Below are positions 47,848-59,710 of a stretch of 64,000 bases of DNA, piece by piece. Within the stretch, counting starts at the first letter, position 1. Each line of letters opens with the position of its first letter. The translations under genes were made by a program, and so were the position numbers. The stretch comes from Buxus sempervirens (Eukaryota > Streptophyta > Magnoliopsida > Buxales > Buxaceae), in the NCBI GenBank assembly GCA_947561395.2, contig OX387191.1, forward strand, positions 37,837,439-37,901,438, written 5' to 3'. The notes beneath the pieces were generated by a model that searched no databases, was not told where the DNA came from, and saw only the letters and a list, made by a program, of their open reading frames with translations.

Positions 47848-50205
47848 CTACCCAACCATCTTGCCTAGTTGGTCTGGTTCAATATTTTTAGGCACATATG
47901 CCCCCTGAAGTATCCTTAACAAGGAGTCCCTATGTTTTTCAGAATTTAACAATAAGCCCAGTATTGAGATCTGGGCAAGGACTTTGTTCAACTGCTCGAC
48001 AACATTGAACTCACTCTTTTTTATGATTTTAATGAGGTCAGCAGCTTCACTGTCAATTACCTGGGGGGCATCTTCCCCTACCTTGGCCTTTCCCTTATTT
48101 TTCTCTTCTTCCTTTTCCTTCTCTGTCTCCTTTTGTTTTTCCTCCACACTTACACATTTTCTTGACCTCATCATGAGGTTCACTTCTTTCTTGCTTTCTG
48201 CCTCAGCTGCAGGGAATGTAGTGGTGAAGGCTTCGTTGTAATTCCATGGTACAGCCGATTCAGAGTACGAAGGCTTAGGGACATTTATCACCAATGGAGG
48301 GCGTTTGGACTTGGATGATTAAGTCTGAATAGGAGGAACATCCACAACCAATGGTGGAAGTTGTTTTGGTTGAGAGGTTGCAGAAGTGACTGATGTATTG
48401 AGATGGTCACAATTTATGACCAGTGGTGGTTTTGATAGAGTGGGTGAAAACTGGGTGGATGGATTGCAATTGATTACCAGAGGTGGCTTTACAATATTCA
48501 GTTGGGCCATAAAAGAGGAGGCCCGGCCCAAAGCAGAGCTAATATTCTCAGCAGCACTCTCATTCTTTCTTAAAATTACATTTATTTCTTTGGTATCATT
48601 TCTTCTGTCAAAATACACTTTGACCATTGTCCCTATTGGAGCAATTAACTGGGATGGGTCAAAGGTTATTTTATCAGAAGAAATGACCCCTATGACATTA
48701 GATGGGTTTGCCCCATGATGCTGGGGCAAAGGATTTTGGCCAATGTCTGTTCTGGGAGGATTGGGAGCCCTTGTATTGAAAGACTGGGTATTCTGGTCAA
48801 GCAAATCCTGAATGGCATGTTTCAACGGCCAACACTTGTTAGTATGGTGCCCAGGTGCACCCATGTGGAAATCACAAGTGGTGGAGGGGTCAAAATTTCT
48901 TCCCTTAGATGCATTCGGATTGGGTTATCTTAAAGTAATATACCCTGCTTGCAATAAAGTGGGTAGCAACTGAGACGGAGTTATTAGAATAGGGGTGAAA
49001 ACCCTATTTCTCCTTGCTGCGAAATAGGCATCTCTTTCCTCCTTAGTAAAAGCCCTCTTTTGGTCTGAGGGTGCTGCTGGAACATTAACCCTCATGAGGG
49101 CCTGGGTAGATGGAGTGGGAAAATGAGCAGGTATATTAATTTGTATGGGCTTTTTAGGGCCCGACGGTGGCTGTACCATGTTTACCTCACCCTCTTTCTT
49201 GTTCCCATTCTTCTTTATCCCGCTTCCTTTCTTCAAATTGGGGTCCTGTTGACTGACCATGGCAGAGTGGTCAATTATTTTACCTGACCTAATCCCGTCT
49301 TCGATTCGGTCAGCCACTTGGACTAAATCTGCAAAATTAGTGGTGGTCTGACCCACCAAATGACCGTAGAATGGTTGACCCAGTGTACTGATGAAAGTAG
49401 AAATCATCTCTTTCTCTAGCATGGGTGGCCTAACCTGGGAGGCAGTTTCCCTCCATCTTTTGGCATACTGCCTTACAGATTCGTCCCTTGCCTTACTCAT
49501 TCTCATTACGTCGTACCTATCTCGCACGATCTCTGAATTGAACCGATACTGAGCTAAGAAGGCATCTGCTAGGTCCTTCCATCTATTGATCTTTCCATGG
49601 TATAAAGTGGCAAACCATCTCAACGCAGTTCCAGTTAAGCTCCTTTGGAAGAGCTGAATCAAGACGCCCACATCCCGACCGAACTGGCATAGGGCACTGT
49701 AGTACAACTTCAGATGGCTCATGAGGCAGCCAGTGCCATCATATTTATCTAGGTCTGGGCACTTGAACTTGGCCGGCAGGTTAACATTAGGGTATAGGCA
49801 CAAGTCTTCGAAATTGGTGCCCCCAAAGTTGTTCACCCCTTTTACCTCTCTCAGTTCGTCTTGGATCATTTCTAGTTGGTGCATGAATTTCCTTTCCATT
49901 TCTTCCCTCATCCTTTCTTTTTCCTTTTCTTTGTCTGATTCAACGGTCTCATCCCTGATCAGTATAGGTTCAGGGGTGGGTTCATAAATGGGTTCAGGAA
50001 TAGGTTGAATCGGAGGTGGAATGTTGATTTGGGGTGGAGGTGCTGGGTTGGAAGTGGATGCTTGGTTTTGGGCTTGCACTTGTTGGGCCTGCACCGATAG
50101 TATGTTCTCTAGCATTCGGGCTAGTCCTGCCACCTACTCCTGAAGTAGGGTTACATTTGGGTGAGGAGCATCAGCTTCATTCTCAATGGGATTCATGGCG
50201 CGAGC
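47848..50205 (-). pseudogene. Gag polyprotein, fragmented
   Basis: The likely original ATG is near 50195 (MNPIENEADAPHP); a TAG at 50134 interrupts it. The 50133-48925 frame has a Pro-rich part, a coiled-coil stretch (ESDKEKEKERMREEMERKF) and the retrotransposon gag domain (YYSALCQFG ... WFATLYHGKI ... FLAQYRFN). After a stop at 48925, 48864-48319 has a CDFHMGAPGHHTNKC-type zinc-binding motif, and 48294-47848 a Lys/Glu-rich region. Stops at 48319 and 47848 break the rest. Several stops are what C-to-T change in CAG, CAA or CGA would give. Confidence 0.88.
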
Positions 50206-50435
50206 TCTTGATCTGATTACAGGAGCTATGGTTGCAAGTGTACTTGGTACTTGGAAAAAATAAAGAGAACATATCAGTGCTAATTTAATCTCATTCACAT
50301 ACCTATGAATGCCTATGTGCAAGCTGGGTGAACACGAGTTTGGATTTTTTTCTTAATTGCTTCTTTTTTTTTCTTTTTGAATGAATTGTTGGAATATTCT
50401 AGGGCTTCCAATATGTCCCACAAAAAAAAAGAAAA

Positions 50436-51235
50436 GGATCTGAAATTCAAAAGCTTTCAAGGGCCCAAGGGTATTTTTGGAAAAGGTCTGAAATTCAAAG
50501 GCTTTCAGAGGCCTAGGGATATTTTTGGAAAAAGTCTGAAATTCAAAGGCTTTCAGAGGCCCAGAGATTTTTGAGAAAGGTCTGAAATTCAAAAGCTTTC
50601 AGGGGCTCGAGGAAAAAGATCTGAAATTCAAAGGCTTTCAGAGGCCCAAAGAAAAAGGTCTGAAATTCAAAAGCTTTCAGAGGCCCAAAAGAAAAAGATC
50701 TGAAATTCAAAGACTTTCAGAGGCCCAGGGGTATTTTGGAAAATGTTTGAAATTCAAAGGCTTTCAAAGGCCTAGGGATATTTTTGGAAAAAGTCTGAAA
50801 TTCAAAGGCTTTCAGAGGCCCAGAGATTTTTGAGAAAGGTCTGAAATTCAAAGGCTTTCAGGGGCCCGAGGAAAAAGATCTGAAATTCAAAGGCTTTCAG
50901 AGGCCCAAAGATCTAAAATTCAAAGACTTTCAGAGGCCCAAAAGATAAAGATCTGAAATTCAAAGGCTTTTAGAGGCCCAAAGGAAAAAGGTCTGAAATT
51001 CAAAGGCTTTCAGAGGCCCAAAGAAAAAGATATGAAATTCAAAGGCTTTCAGAGGCCCCAAAGAAAAAGGTCTGAAATTCAAAGGCTTTCAGAGGCCCAA
51101 AAGAAAAAGATCTGAAATTCAAAGGCTTTCAGAGGCCTGGAGATTTTTTGAGAAAAAGTCTGAAATTCAAAGGCTTTCAGAGGCCTGGAGATTTTTTGAG
51201 AAAAAGTCTGAAATTCAAAGGCTTTCAGAGGCTCA
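50436..51235. repeat. Minisatellite, about 19 copies of a 38-48 bp unit
   Basis: The core TCTGAAATTCAAAGGCTTTC followed by AGAGGCCC and an A/G-rich spacer recurs about 19 times. Spacer type (AAAGAAAAAG or GGGATATTTTTGGAAAAAG) alternates between subgroups, so blocks of repeats were copied together. It lies between the primer site and gag, in the untranslated leader. Confidence 0.95.

Positions 51236-51237
<2 letters not shown>

Positions 51238-51283
<46 letters not shown>
51238..51283. repeat. (AT)n microsatellite
   Basis: About 23 AT units directly abutting the minisatellite. Confidence 0.95.
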
Positions 51284-51286
<3 letters not shown>

Positions 51287-51427
51287 TGTTTGTTTGTTTT
51301 TTTTTCGTTTGTTTTTTTTTTTTCTGAAGTATTTTATTCAAACTCATTTCCCTTTATCATCATTTAAAGGTTAAAGGAACAAAATTTAGTGGGAAAAACT
51401 GATTAAAGTTGAATTTTCCGCTAAGAC

Positions 51428-51560
51428 CGCATATTCAGTACGGTCCAGCTTTGCTCGTATTTAAATTACGAGCAAGCCGCGACCATATAGTTAACACGGG
51501 CGAGCCCAGCCCGTATAACCAATACGGGCGAGCCCAGCCCGTGTAACAAATGCAGTTTAC
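51428..51560. repeat. Palindrome array in the element leader, before gag
   Basis: Units GACCGCATATTCAGTACGGTC, GCTCGTATTTAAATTACGAGC and CCCGTATAACCAATACGGG, then GGCGAGCCCAGCCCGT repeated. The first two have arms unlike the CCCGTA form but remain palindromic. Confidence 0.85.
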
Positions 51561-52796
51561 GGAGCTCTTTTCTGTTTTTTCAGTTTTTTACATGATTTGA
51601 TCACTTTGATTGCTCATCCAAACATACGGTTCACCCTTGCTAGGCTTCTAAACTATCCCAAAGTGGACTTTGACCTATTTGCAAAATACATGTTTAGGAG
51701 GGCACATGTTCCCTTCAAATTGACACCATATTCAGGGGCATGGTACCCTTTGGTTGCCTCTTGTATAAACATTGGGTAGGATTGATCCTGAACAGAGTTA
51801 AAAACTTTTCCTATGGGCTCCACCAATTTTAGGAAACATGCCTATTTGGGACCAAATTTATCCCAAACCGATGGACACCATGACACCCCTATGACATGAA
51901 AATAATGCAAAAATTAAGGTTACCTTGTTACCTTGTTTACCTTCAATATGGCATCCGCATTATGCCTTAGCTTGCGAACCATGCAAACGGCCTTCTCACA
52001 ATTACAAACCCATATCCCCACGTAATTGTGTACTTTAGCCAAAAACGTGTATCTCCACCTTCAAGCGTAGGGGTTTTGGGTTTTGGCTTAATGGCAACTT
52101 AGAACTCAAGCCTAGTGATGACCAGAATCGAATCACAGATCCACGTTATCACACATCATTGGCCCAAAGTTCTAAGGTGAATGTTTTCACTTTCGCTTTC
52201 CGAAGTATCGACCTCGTTGCGCCAAGCTACACACATTCGGATTCAACTTCCTATAGGTTATGGGTAGGCTGTGTAAAAAATAAAATGTGCACAGTGCATT
52301 GTAAAAATTGGGTGCATTCACAACGTCCCAAACCCTTGCCACTCTTTTCGTAGCCATGCATATACAAACCAATGTATAATAGGAAAGCATATTTAAAGTA
52401 ACCAAATACACAAAACAATCCTATAGCACCTAAACATGCTCATAAGAATTACTCCAAATCATACAAACATGTGATCATGTTATACACCAAAAAATCATCA
52501 TGGAGATCATGCTGAAAATTAAAACATGCTATTATAACAATATAACAAGAAATCAGCATGGTTTAGCAAAACGAACCTCCCCTACGCATGTTTCTAGAAA
52601 CAATCCTATAGATCAGAATTGAACATGTTTCTACCCCATGAATTCTTAAGCAATAATTCAGATTTAAAACATACCAAGCATGCTTAAGAACACAAAATAG
52701 CAAGCAAAAAAAAGGCATGCTAAAAACACAAAATAGCAAGCAAATCCAAAAATATCAAAAACATGAACTAAAACACCAAAATGCTGAAATCCTCAA
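51561..52796. other. Untranslated leader of the 21-kb element
   Basis: No supported gene. Several ORFs of about 60-75 codons in both orientations resemble nothing I recognise. Ogre elements often have an ORF1 here; I find no intact one on the coding strand. Confidence 0.5.
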
Positions 52797-52815
52797 GTCC
52801 CCAGTAGAGTCACCA
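52797..52815 (-). promoter_or_regulatory. Primer binding site, tRNA-Arg type
   Basis: Minus strand TGGTGACTCTACTGGGGAC begins two bases after the 5' LTR end. It is a diverged form of the TGGCGACTCC-type site complementary to the 3' end of a plant tRNA-Arg, typical of Ogre/Tat elements. Confidence 0.8.
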
Positions 52816-52817
52816 GT

Positions 52818-54582
52818 TGTGAGACATGGGAAAAAATCAATTCAATGACTTTCTGATCATCATACGGGATTGGTTAAAAACACAGAGTCGCCACCATTCT
52901 GTTTAGGTGTGAATGGACACCAAAATATCAGATAAGCACAAAAAGGCAAATTTAGGGTAAAAATAACCCTCTAAAAAAAAACAACCAGAGATAGGTAAGG
53001 GGATTAGGTTATGAACATGGGAAGGTGTTAGGCACCCCTATTCATCCACACAAGGTGGTTGCCAGGTATTGTTCATGTTAAAATAAAGGAAAAAGGGCTT
53101 GCTACAAAAATCACAAAAAAGACAAAAGTGTATGGTTTTTTCATACGAATAGCCTGATTGATCCAAAACTTTCAAATATGATCATACCATTCCTAGGGTT
53201 TCATGATTAAAATAAAATTGAGATAAAATCTGATAAAAATAATCTAAAGTGAAAACTTCAAAAATCTGGCTTCAAGTTAAATTCTAGAAATCTAGAAAAA
53301 TATGATTTTTATAAAATATTGCAGAATTGAACTTGAATAGTCCAGGACATAGATATAGCACAAATTTCACATTAAATCAAGAAATCAAAACCAAAAATAC
53401 CTACGTTGATGAAGAACATCAAAAGGGGAGAACTTAGACCGTAGGGTCTTCTCTCAATAATGAAAAAGGACTCAAAAACCACTTCATGAAACCCTAGAAG
53501 TTACTTTCAGGCTTCTGAATCCAGATCTATCATAGAGATCATGATAGATCCAGGATCTTAGCCTAACATCACAAAAATCACGAAAACAGTGTTGTAGGTG
53601 CAAAAGTGGTGAAAATCTCAACTTTAGGAGAAACAAAGGATTTCATGCTATAAACATCATGGATTCATATGATTCATTCAGATTCAATCACAAGATCATT
53701 AAAACATGAGCAGGATATCAAAAGCAACCATATCTCACAGATTAGAGCACATGGGGGTCTACCCTACGGATCCACCTGTTCTCTTTTCCCCTAGCTCTCT
53801 CTTCACGTTTTACGACTAAAGAGGATTCTTGAGGTACTTGGAGATAGGTTTGGGTATATAAACACAATCAGAGGCCTTATTCTATAACAAAGGAGAAAAA
53901 CAGATATGGGGTTTTATTCTAGGGATCCACCTGTTCCCCTTTCCCCTAGCTCTCTCTTCACGTTTTACGGCTAGAGAGCCTCTTGAGGTACTTGAAACAA
54001 GTTTGGGAATAGAGAAGATCCTATTACTTCTAGAATTGAAGACAGAAAATAAAAGAGAAAAGGGACTTAACTGGATTGAGCAAGCAGAGCAGCAGGGATT
54101 CCTCTCTTCTCTTGGAGCTCCTTGGACTTCAAATTTTCATGGCCTTTTGCTTGAGGAGAGACCCTCTATTTATAAGCAAATCTAGGGGCATGGTTGGTCC
54201 AAAGTTTGGCAAGATAGAGTTTCAGATTGAATTAAACACAAGGATAATGCCCATCCATGGCCAACAAGGATAATCCGAACGAATAAAAGATATAATTCAC
54301 TCATTTAAAGAGATATTAGACTGAAGATAAAGCTCAAAATTTGAGAAAGGATAAAATTCGCACAAATCTAATGCGCCCGTAAATGATTTACGGTCCAGTG
54401 GTGTCCGTATATGTATTACGGGCACTGCGTGCCCGTATATAAAATTCGGGCGCGCTCAGCCCGTAGGTACAATATGGGCAACGCTCAAGTTATTGTATTT
54501 CATGCATTTTTTGCCTGTTTTAAATCCTGATTACGTGTTTTCATTATTTTCTCATTTTGTAGTGCAATTTGGGGTGTCTACA
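52818..54582 (-). mobile_element. 5' LTR of the 21-kb element
   Basis: 1765 bp, same layout as the 3' LTR: palindrome array (about 54480-54370), TATA box TATAAATAGAG (54174-54164), leader and TGGCGACTCTG block. The leader splice donor, CAG/GTAAGT in the 3' LTR, reads CAG/TTAAGT here (about 54068-54076), so it has lost its GT. Confidence 0.95.
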
Positions 54583-56784
54583 GCTTGCAGGACCTTAATC
54601 AATACATAGGGATAACTGCTTATCCACACATATATGCAGACCTTCCAAAGCAAACTAACTTGCAAAGGAAGCGCGAGCACAAACTAGGAGTATCCAACTA
54701 AAGAAAAACCTCTTCAATCTTAAGCTTAACCCTATGGACCCACATGCATCTATGCCCACTAGACACCAACAATAACAACTAAATCAAAACAATATAGTTA
54801 GAAATAATGCCTAGAAGCATATAGGATTTTCCGAAGCTTAAACTCTTTCCAAATATAATTTTACAAAATAGTTGAGATGTGAAGATTTTTCTAAAGTTCA
54901 GAAATCAAGATACTTAAAATATATTTTGCTAAGTAATAACTTTTCCCAATCAAATCAAATCAGATGGTGACAACCCAAAAATCCTTTTATTTTCAAAGTA
55001 AGACAACTCTTTTTGCAAACAACCCTAAATCACTCATCAATTTGTTTAAATACACAAGATCTTTGAAAACAGTTGTAAACATTCAATTTTTTTTGGTTCA
55101 GGAATTTTAAATTCATTTAAAATTATTTTGGTATTGAATAACTCTTCAAAATATGAAAAATCAGGTTTCTGCTTAGGTCGCTCGACCCTGTCGCTCAGGC
55201 GACCTGGTTGGGCGGCCGAATAGTTTCAAAACGTATTTTTAAATCAATGGGCGCTCAAGGTGGGCGCCCAGGTGATCACTTAGGCGACTTAAACAGAAAT
55301 AAACACTTCTCAATTGTCGCTCAGCCCCATTGCTCAGGCGATCGGTTGGGCAACCCACGTTCTAAACTTTATAAAAATACACAGGTGAGATGCTCGACCA
55401 AATCGCTCAGGTGATCGTGTCAGGCGCTTGACAAACAACGACTAATCCAACTTTCAAAAACTAGTTTTTATGCATCAAACAACAATCTATGTATACAAAT
55501 CAACTCTAATATCTTCAAAACATATATATCATACTTCCAGATCATGTCAAAAGATCAAATCTCAATAAAACTTAGTATCGACTAAACGGGTGTGCTACCT
55601 ACCTCTGTTCGATCAAGTTTCCTTCTTCCTCATCTTTCCACTTAGTGTAGATGTTGATCTCTCTCTCCACAGCAACATAGAACTCTTCCTGGGTTGTAGA
55701 ACACTTCAAGATCAACAAACTCCTTCGTCTCCTTCCTCTCTTCTCTCTCAGTCCTTCTCTTCTCTACTTTCACCCGCAAGAGATTACAAAGAGTAGGTGT
55801 ACGATTGATTAGTCTTAGCAAGCTTACTTGTCAACAGTAGTTTCGGCGATGCTAACAACAAAGATGAACAACTGATGGCTTTTTGCTTCTTCCTCCCAAT
55901 TCCTAGTGAAAACAACCGAAAATGTGCAAGACCGCGCCACTTAATCTCAAACAAGAGGTCACTTCATGTGCCCGTGAATGCACTTGCAGGGTTTTCATGG
56001 TCTAATTAATACTTCAACCCATCCAGTTCCGCCACACTTGCGCAAAGGCCAATATTCTTGAAACCAGCAAACAATGTGAAAAGTAATAATAAACATGTTT
56101 CACTTTTGTGTTTTCCAATGAAAGAAAGAAAAGGCATTCGTTTTTTTTTTTTTGTAAAGAAATGGTATGAACAATCATTACTTTTTTCCTATTGCAAAGG
56201 AATGGAAAACCGGCCCTAACTTTTGGTAAAGGATCGTGTTCGTTCCTCTAAAAAAAAAAAAATTTCGTTCCTCTCTCTCTTTGCTTGCAAATCCAACGAA
56301 GTACCCTAGTTCTTCGCCTGTAGCTCGTCACCGGAAACCTTACATTGTTCAAATAGTCGTCTCACTGTGGAGAAAGAACTTGAAAGATAAAGGGTTTTGA
56401 ATGAATGGGGAGGAGAAGGGAAAAGAGCCTCACTGCCACAAGTAAATCCCACCGCTGGTTGCTCGCCGGAATATCAAAGAAGAAGGTCGGCCAAGTGGAG
56501 AAGGGAGGAGGGTTTGAACAGTTCGTTTGATTTTGGGATATAAGTGAAATGAAATAAGAGAGATGGTTTAGTTTATTCAAGGGTAAACCGGTTTAGTTAT
56601 TAAAGATTGGTTTACGGTTTAAAGGGGGCAAATTTGTCTTCTTTCGCTCCAAGAAAACAAGATGCTGGCGTGGAGGCCTAAATGGTCAAAAACTTTTTTA
56701 AAACGTTTTGCAATTGTCATACCGTAAAAGACGTAGATGAAAAAGTCTTTTTTAAAGAAAAATCAAACCATACGGTAATTTCCC
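54583..56784. other. Remainder of duplication unit 1
   Basis: This sequence directly continued 33495 before the retrotransposon inserted. The first 400 bases match unit 2 (63638-64000). It contains a GC-rich repeat patch (55165-55435) and CT-rich sequence at 55600-55790. A 72-codon ORF on the minus strand (56580-56362) is not recognised. No supported gene. Confidence 0.5.
55165..55435. repeat. Degenerate GGCGAC/CGCTCAGGCG repeats
   Basis: About four degenerate copies of a 65-90 base unit containing TCGCTCAGGCGA, TTGGGCGGCC or GGGCGCCCAGGTGATC, unusually GC-rich for this AT-rich neighbourhood. The CpG-rich words may be methylation targets. Confidence 0.6.
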
Positions 56785-57072
56785 TTAAATAAAACACTAT
56801 AGCTAACTATTTGGACACACATCATGATAATGAACACAAATATTATATATTTCTCCAAACCCATGAGAATGCAAACGCTTTTCCTAGGTATGTCTAACTG
56901 ATATCGTTGATAGTGCCTAGTAGTGCCCAAGGATAGTTATGTGGAGTACATCATGAACCCAATAAATGACAAAGGAGACTGAAGTTTGCCCTACAAGTAC
57001 TGCAATTAATACATGATTTAATACGAAACTCCTACAAATGGAGAAGAAGGTAAAACCGAAATCAAACTAGTC

Positions 57073-59646
57073 TCAGACATGGTGGCTATTCATAAGCATC
57101 TTGGCCGTCAAACCACAACCAAGAGCAGCATTAGGTATAGCTTTGATGCGCTCAACACCTTCAGCAAAAATAACACCCATACCCATATGCAGATGAGGCT
57201 CAATGTGGCAATGGAAAGCCCACACACCAGGATTATCCGTAACGAATCGGATCGCAGTCCATCCGTATGGGAGGATCACAACTGTGTTTCTGAGTGGTGG
57301 GTTCTCCAAGTTCAACTTCCTTGCATCCTTCTCTTCATTAAACATCCCTTCCCCATAGCCCAACACCCAGAAATCATGTCCATGCAGGTGCCATGGGTGT
57401 TTCTCACTAACATTCTCTTGTAATGCATTTGCATTTTGAAGAATCACATCGACCGTACTGTTAAACGTAAGCATGTAAACGCCATTTCCTTGGGTTGTGT
57501 TTGGATTGACAGGAGGCTTCATTACATCATAGTTATTGATGAAGTTGTCCGGCGGGATCTTGTTATCAAAGGCACCCTTCAAGCCAAATTTAATGGAACC
57601 TAAGTAAGGGGTGGCTGGCAAGACCAAGGAGACATTGTTGATGGCCCATTTGATGTAGCCATTGATCTTGTTCTGGGTATTGAGCATAAATATCCTCCTG
57701 TTGTAGCTCTTGGGAGGAGTGGGAGATCCCTTTAAGGCAATGAGTTTATTGTAAAAGGATTTGCTGTGTTCATGATCATCCCAGCGAGGTGTGATTGGAG
57801 GTGGAGAGATGGGGAGCTTGGATGGGGAATTGGGTTGGTAGTTGAAGAGGGTAAGGGCAGGAGGAGTCTGTGGAAGCCTTCCTACTACACCTACTGATAG
57901 CCAGTAGTTCATTGAAGATTTCTGATCTGTGGTGACAAGGACTGAGAAGCTTTCACCGGAATTTATTTCGATGTCGTTCACCGCAAATGGCTGAACGTAG
58001 TTCCCATCGGCCTCTACCACCACCATCTTGTGATTCTGTGGACAATATTGATCTGTGTCATGTTCAGATTAGCAAGAAGCAAATGTCTTAATATGGTCAA
58101 TTTGAGTGACTTGGATTGATTAAAAAGACCTTAAACATGTTTGCAATTGTTGTGACTTTAATAGAAACATAACATTATTAGGATGATGATGATGATGATG
58201 ATGAGATAGTGATAAGGATGATTGATAAAAATAAAAACTACATGAATTATTATATAATATATAAAACTTTAGCAACGATGCCTTCTAATTATAGAAGGTG
58301 GTACTTCAATATATAATAGTCCATTATTTCATCATTTTTATATAATATATATCTTCGGATTCTCATGATCATGCTTATCATATGATACAAGATGTAGACA
58401 AATGAAGACATGAAATGAAAGAAAAACATTTATTACTTTTATTTTAATAAATTATAAATAAAATGTCTTATTTTTATAGAATATCCTACGTTTATTTTGT
58501 CAAAAAGGCATCTCTACTTTATTCGTTCAAGGTGACTTTTGTCCTGCAGGGAAGAAAAATGTGGCAACTTTTTGAACGAGGAGAAAAAATGAAAAAAATA
58601 TATATTTATTTATTTTTTCTTTTGTCATATAATCCACGCTAACCAAGTAGAATCGGATTATTCTTTATATAATTATCATACCATATCTTTTATCCCAATG
58701 TGTCTGCTTCCCACAATTATCATTTAATTTATCTTGATGAGAAGATATGCTAAGTTGGTATATCTTACTCCAATGGCCAAGTTGAGTCCAGAGAGTGAAG
58801 TGGTGCTTGCCACCCTGATTCTGTATGTCTTATTGGGAAGCACATGGAGAATATGGGGTGCGCACTGCTCAGATCCTCTTAGCCTGCACTGACTGGAAGG
58901 AGATTTGCGAAAATGCGCAGCGAGTGAACAGTTGTACTGTCCCTTCCCATTGATCAAGAGAGACTGAACCAAAAGAAAGAAGATCCATCACCAATGAAAA
59001 ATAATAAAAAGTTTGAATAGGGATGTGAAGTTTCTGTTTATATATATATATAGTACCTGGGGTTCGCCAATCCAACGGAAAGGATTAGAGGAGAGAGCAA
59101 GTTCTTGTTCATGGATGCTTTGATGCCACCAGTCGCTCAACAAGAGGTTGAACTCCCCATCATAATGGAAAGGCTCTTTCTGACCTTCAGCAACATCAAC
59201 GATCAAGGATCCATACAAGCCTCCTGATCTTTGCATTCCATAATGCCCATGATAGAAATATGTTCCCGCCTGTTATCACATCCACCATTAATTAATTGTT
59301 ATATCTAATAATATTCAACAATATTGACAGTGCAGGCCACCATACCTCCTAATTAAAAAAAAGAAGAATAGCTTTATGTAATATTTTATTTGGCTTTTAC
59401 CCTTCACAGTCTTAACTCAGTCTAAAATCTTAAATTAATGAATAGAAAGTTTCTTCCCGGCCGGTTGATGAAAATAAATCTGAAGAACACAGTCTTAAAT
59501 CTTACCTTGTCAACCTGGAATCTGTAGACAAAAGTTTCTTCCGGGTTGATGACACACTGTGAAATAGATGCTGTTCCATCCGCCCATGGCGTTCCAGACT
59601 GAAACCAAAAATGGATAGTAGTGAAGAGACACAAAAATCTTGAAGT

Positions 59647-59710
<64 letters not shown>

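Larger units (their letters stand above)
33496..54582 (-). mobile_element. 21-kb Tat/Ogre-like Ty3/gypsy retrotransposon
   Basis: Complete LTR element on the minus strand, 21,087 bp. LTRs at 52818-54582 (5') and 33496-35292 (3') have TG...CA ends. Flanks ACTTG (33491-33495) and GCTTG (54583-54587) are a 5-base duplication with one change; the empty site in unit 2 (about 63630) reads GCTTG once. It has a tRNA-Arg-like primer site, a polypurine tract, gag, protease, RT, RNase H, a second archaeal-type RNase H and integrase. The extra RNase H, great size, primer type and additional genes place it in the Tat lineage (Ogre relatives). Coding regions carry many stops, so it cannot move by itself. 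Two antisense genes lie between pol and the 3' LTR. Confidence 0.95.
26338..56784. repeat. Tandem segmental duplication, unit 1 (interrupted)
   Basis: 26338-33495 aligns in direct orientation with 56785-63637, and 54583-54990 aligns with the continuation of unit 2 to the window end. Without the 21-kb retrotransposon (33496-54582), unit 1 is about 9.4 kb. Both units start with AAATAAAACACTATAGCTAA. Similarity is very high in exons, introns and flanks, with a few indels. This is a recent direct tandem duplication carrying one ascorbate oxidase gene per unit. Confidence 0.93.

Noticed and set aside
50436..51235. Regularly spaced repeats resembling a CRISPR array
   Set aside because: Spacers are themselves repeated and low-complexity, the unit is degenerate, there are no cas genes, and the setting is a plant retrotransposon. 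It is a minisatellite.
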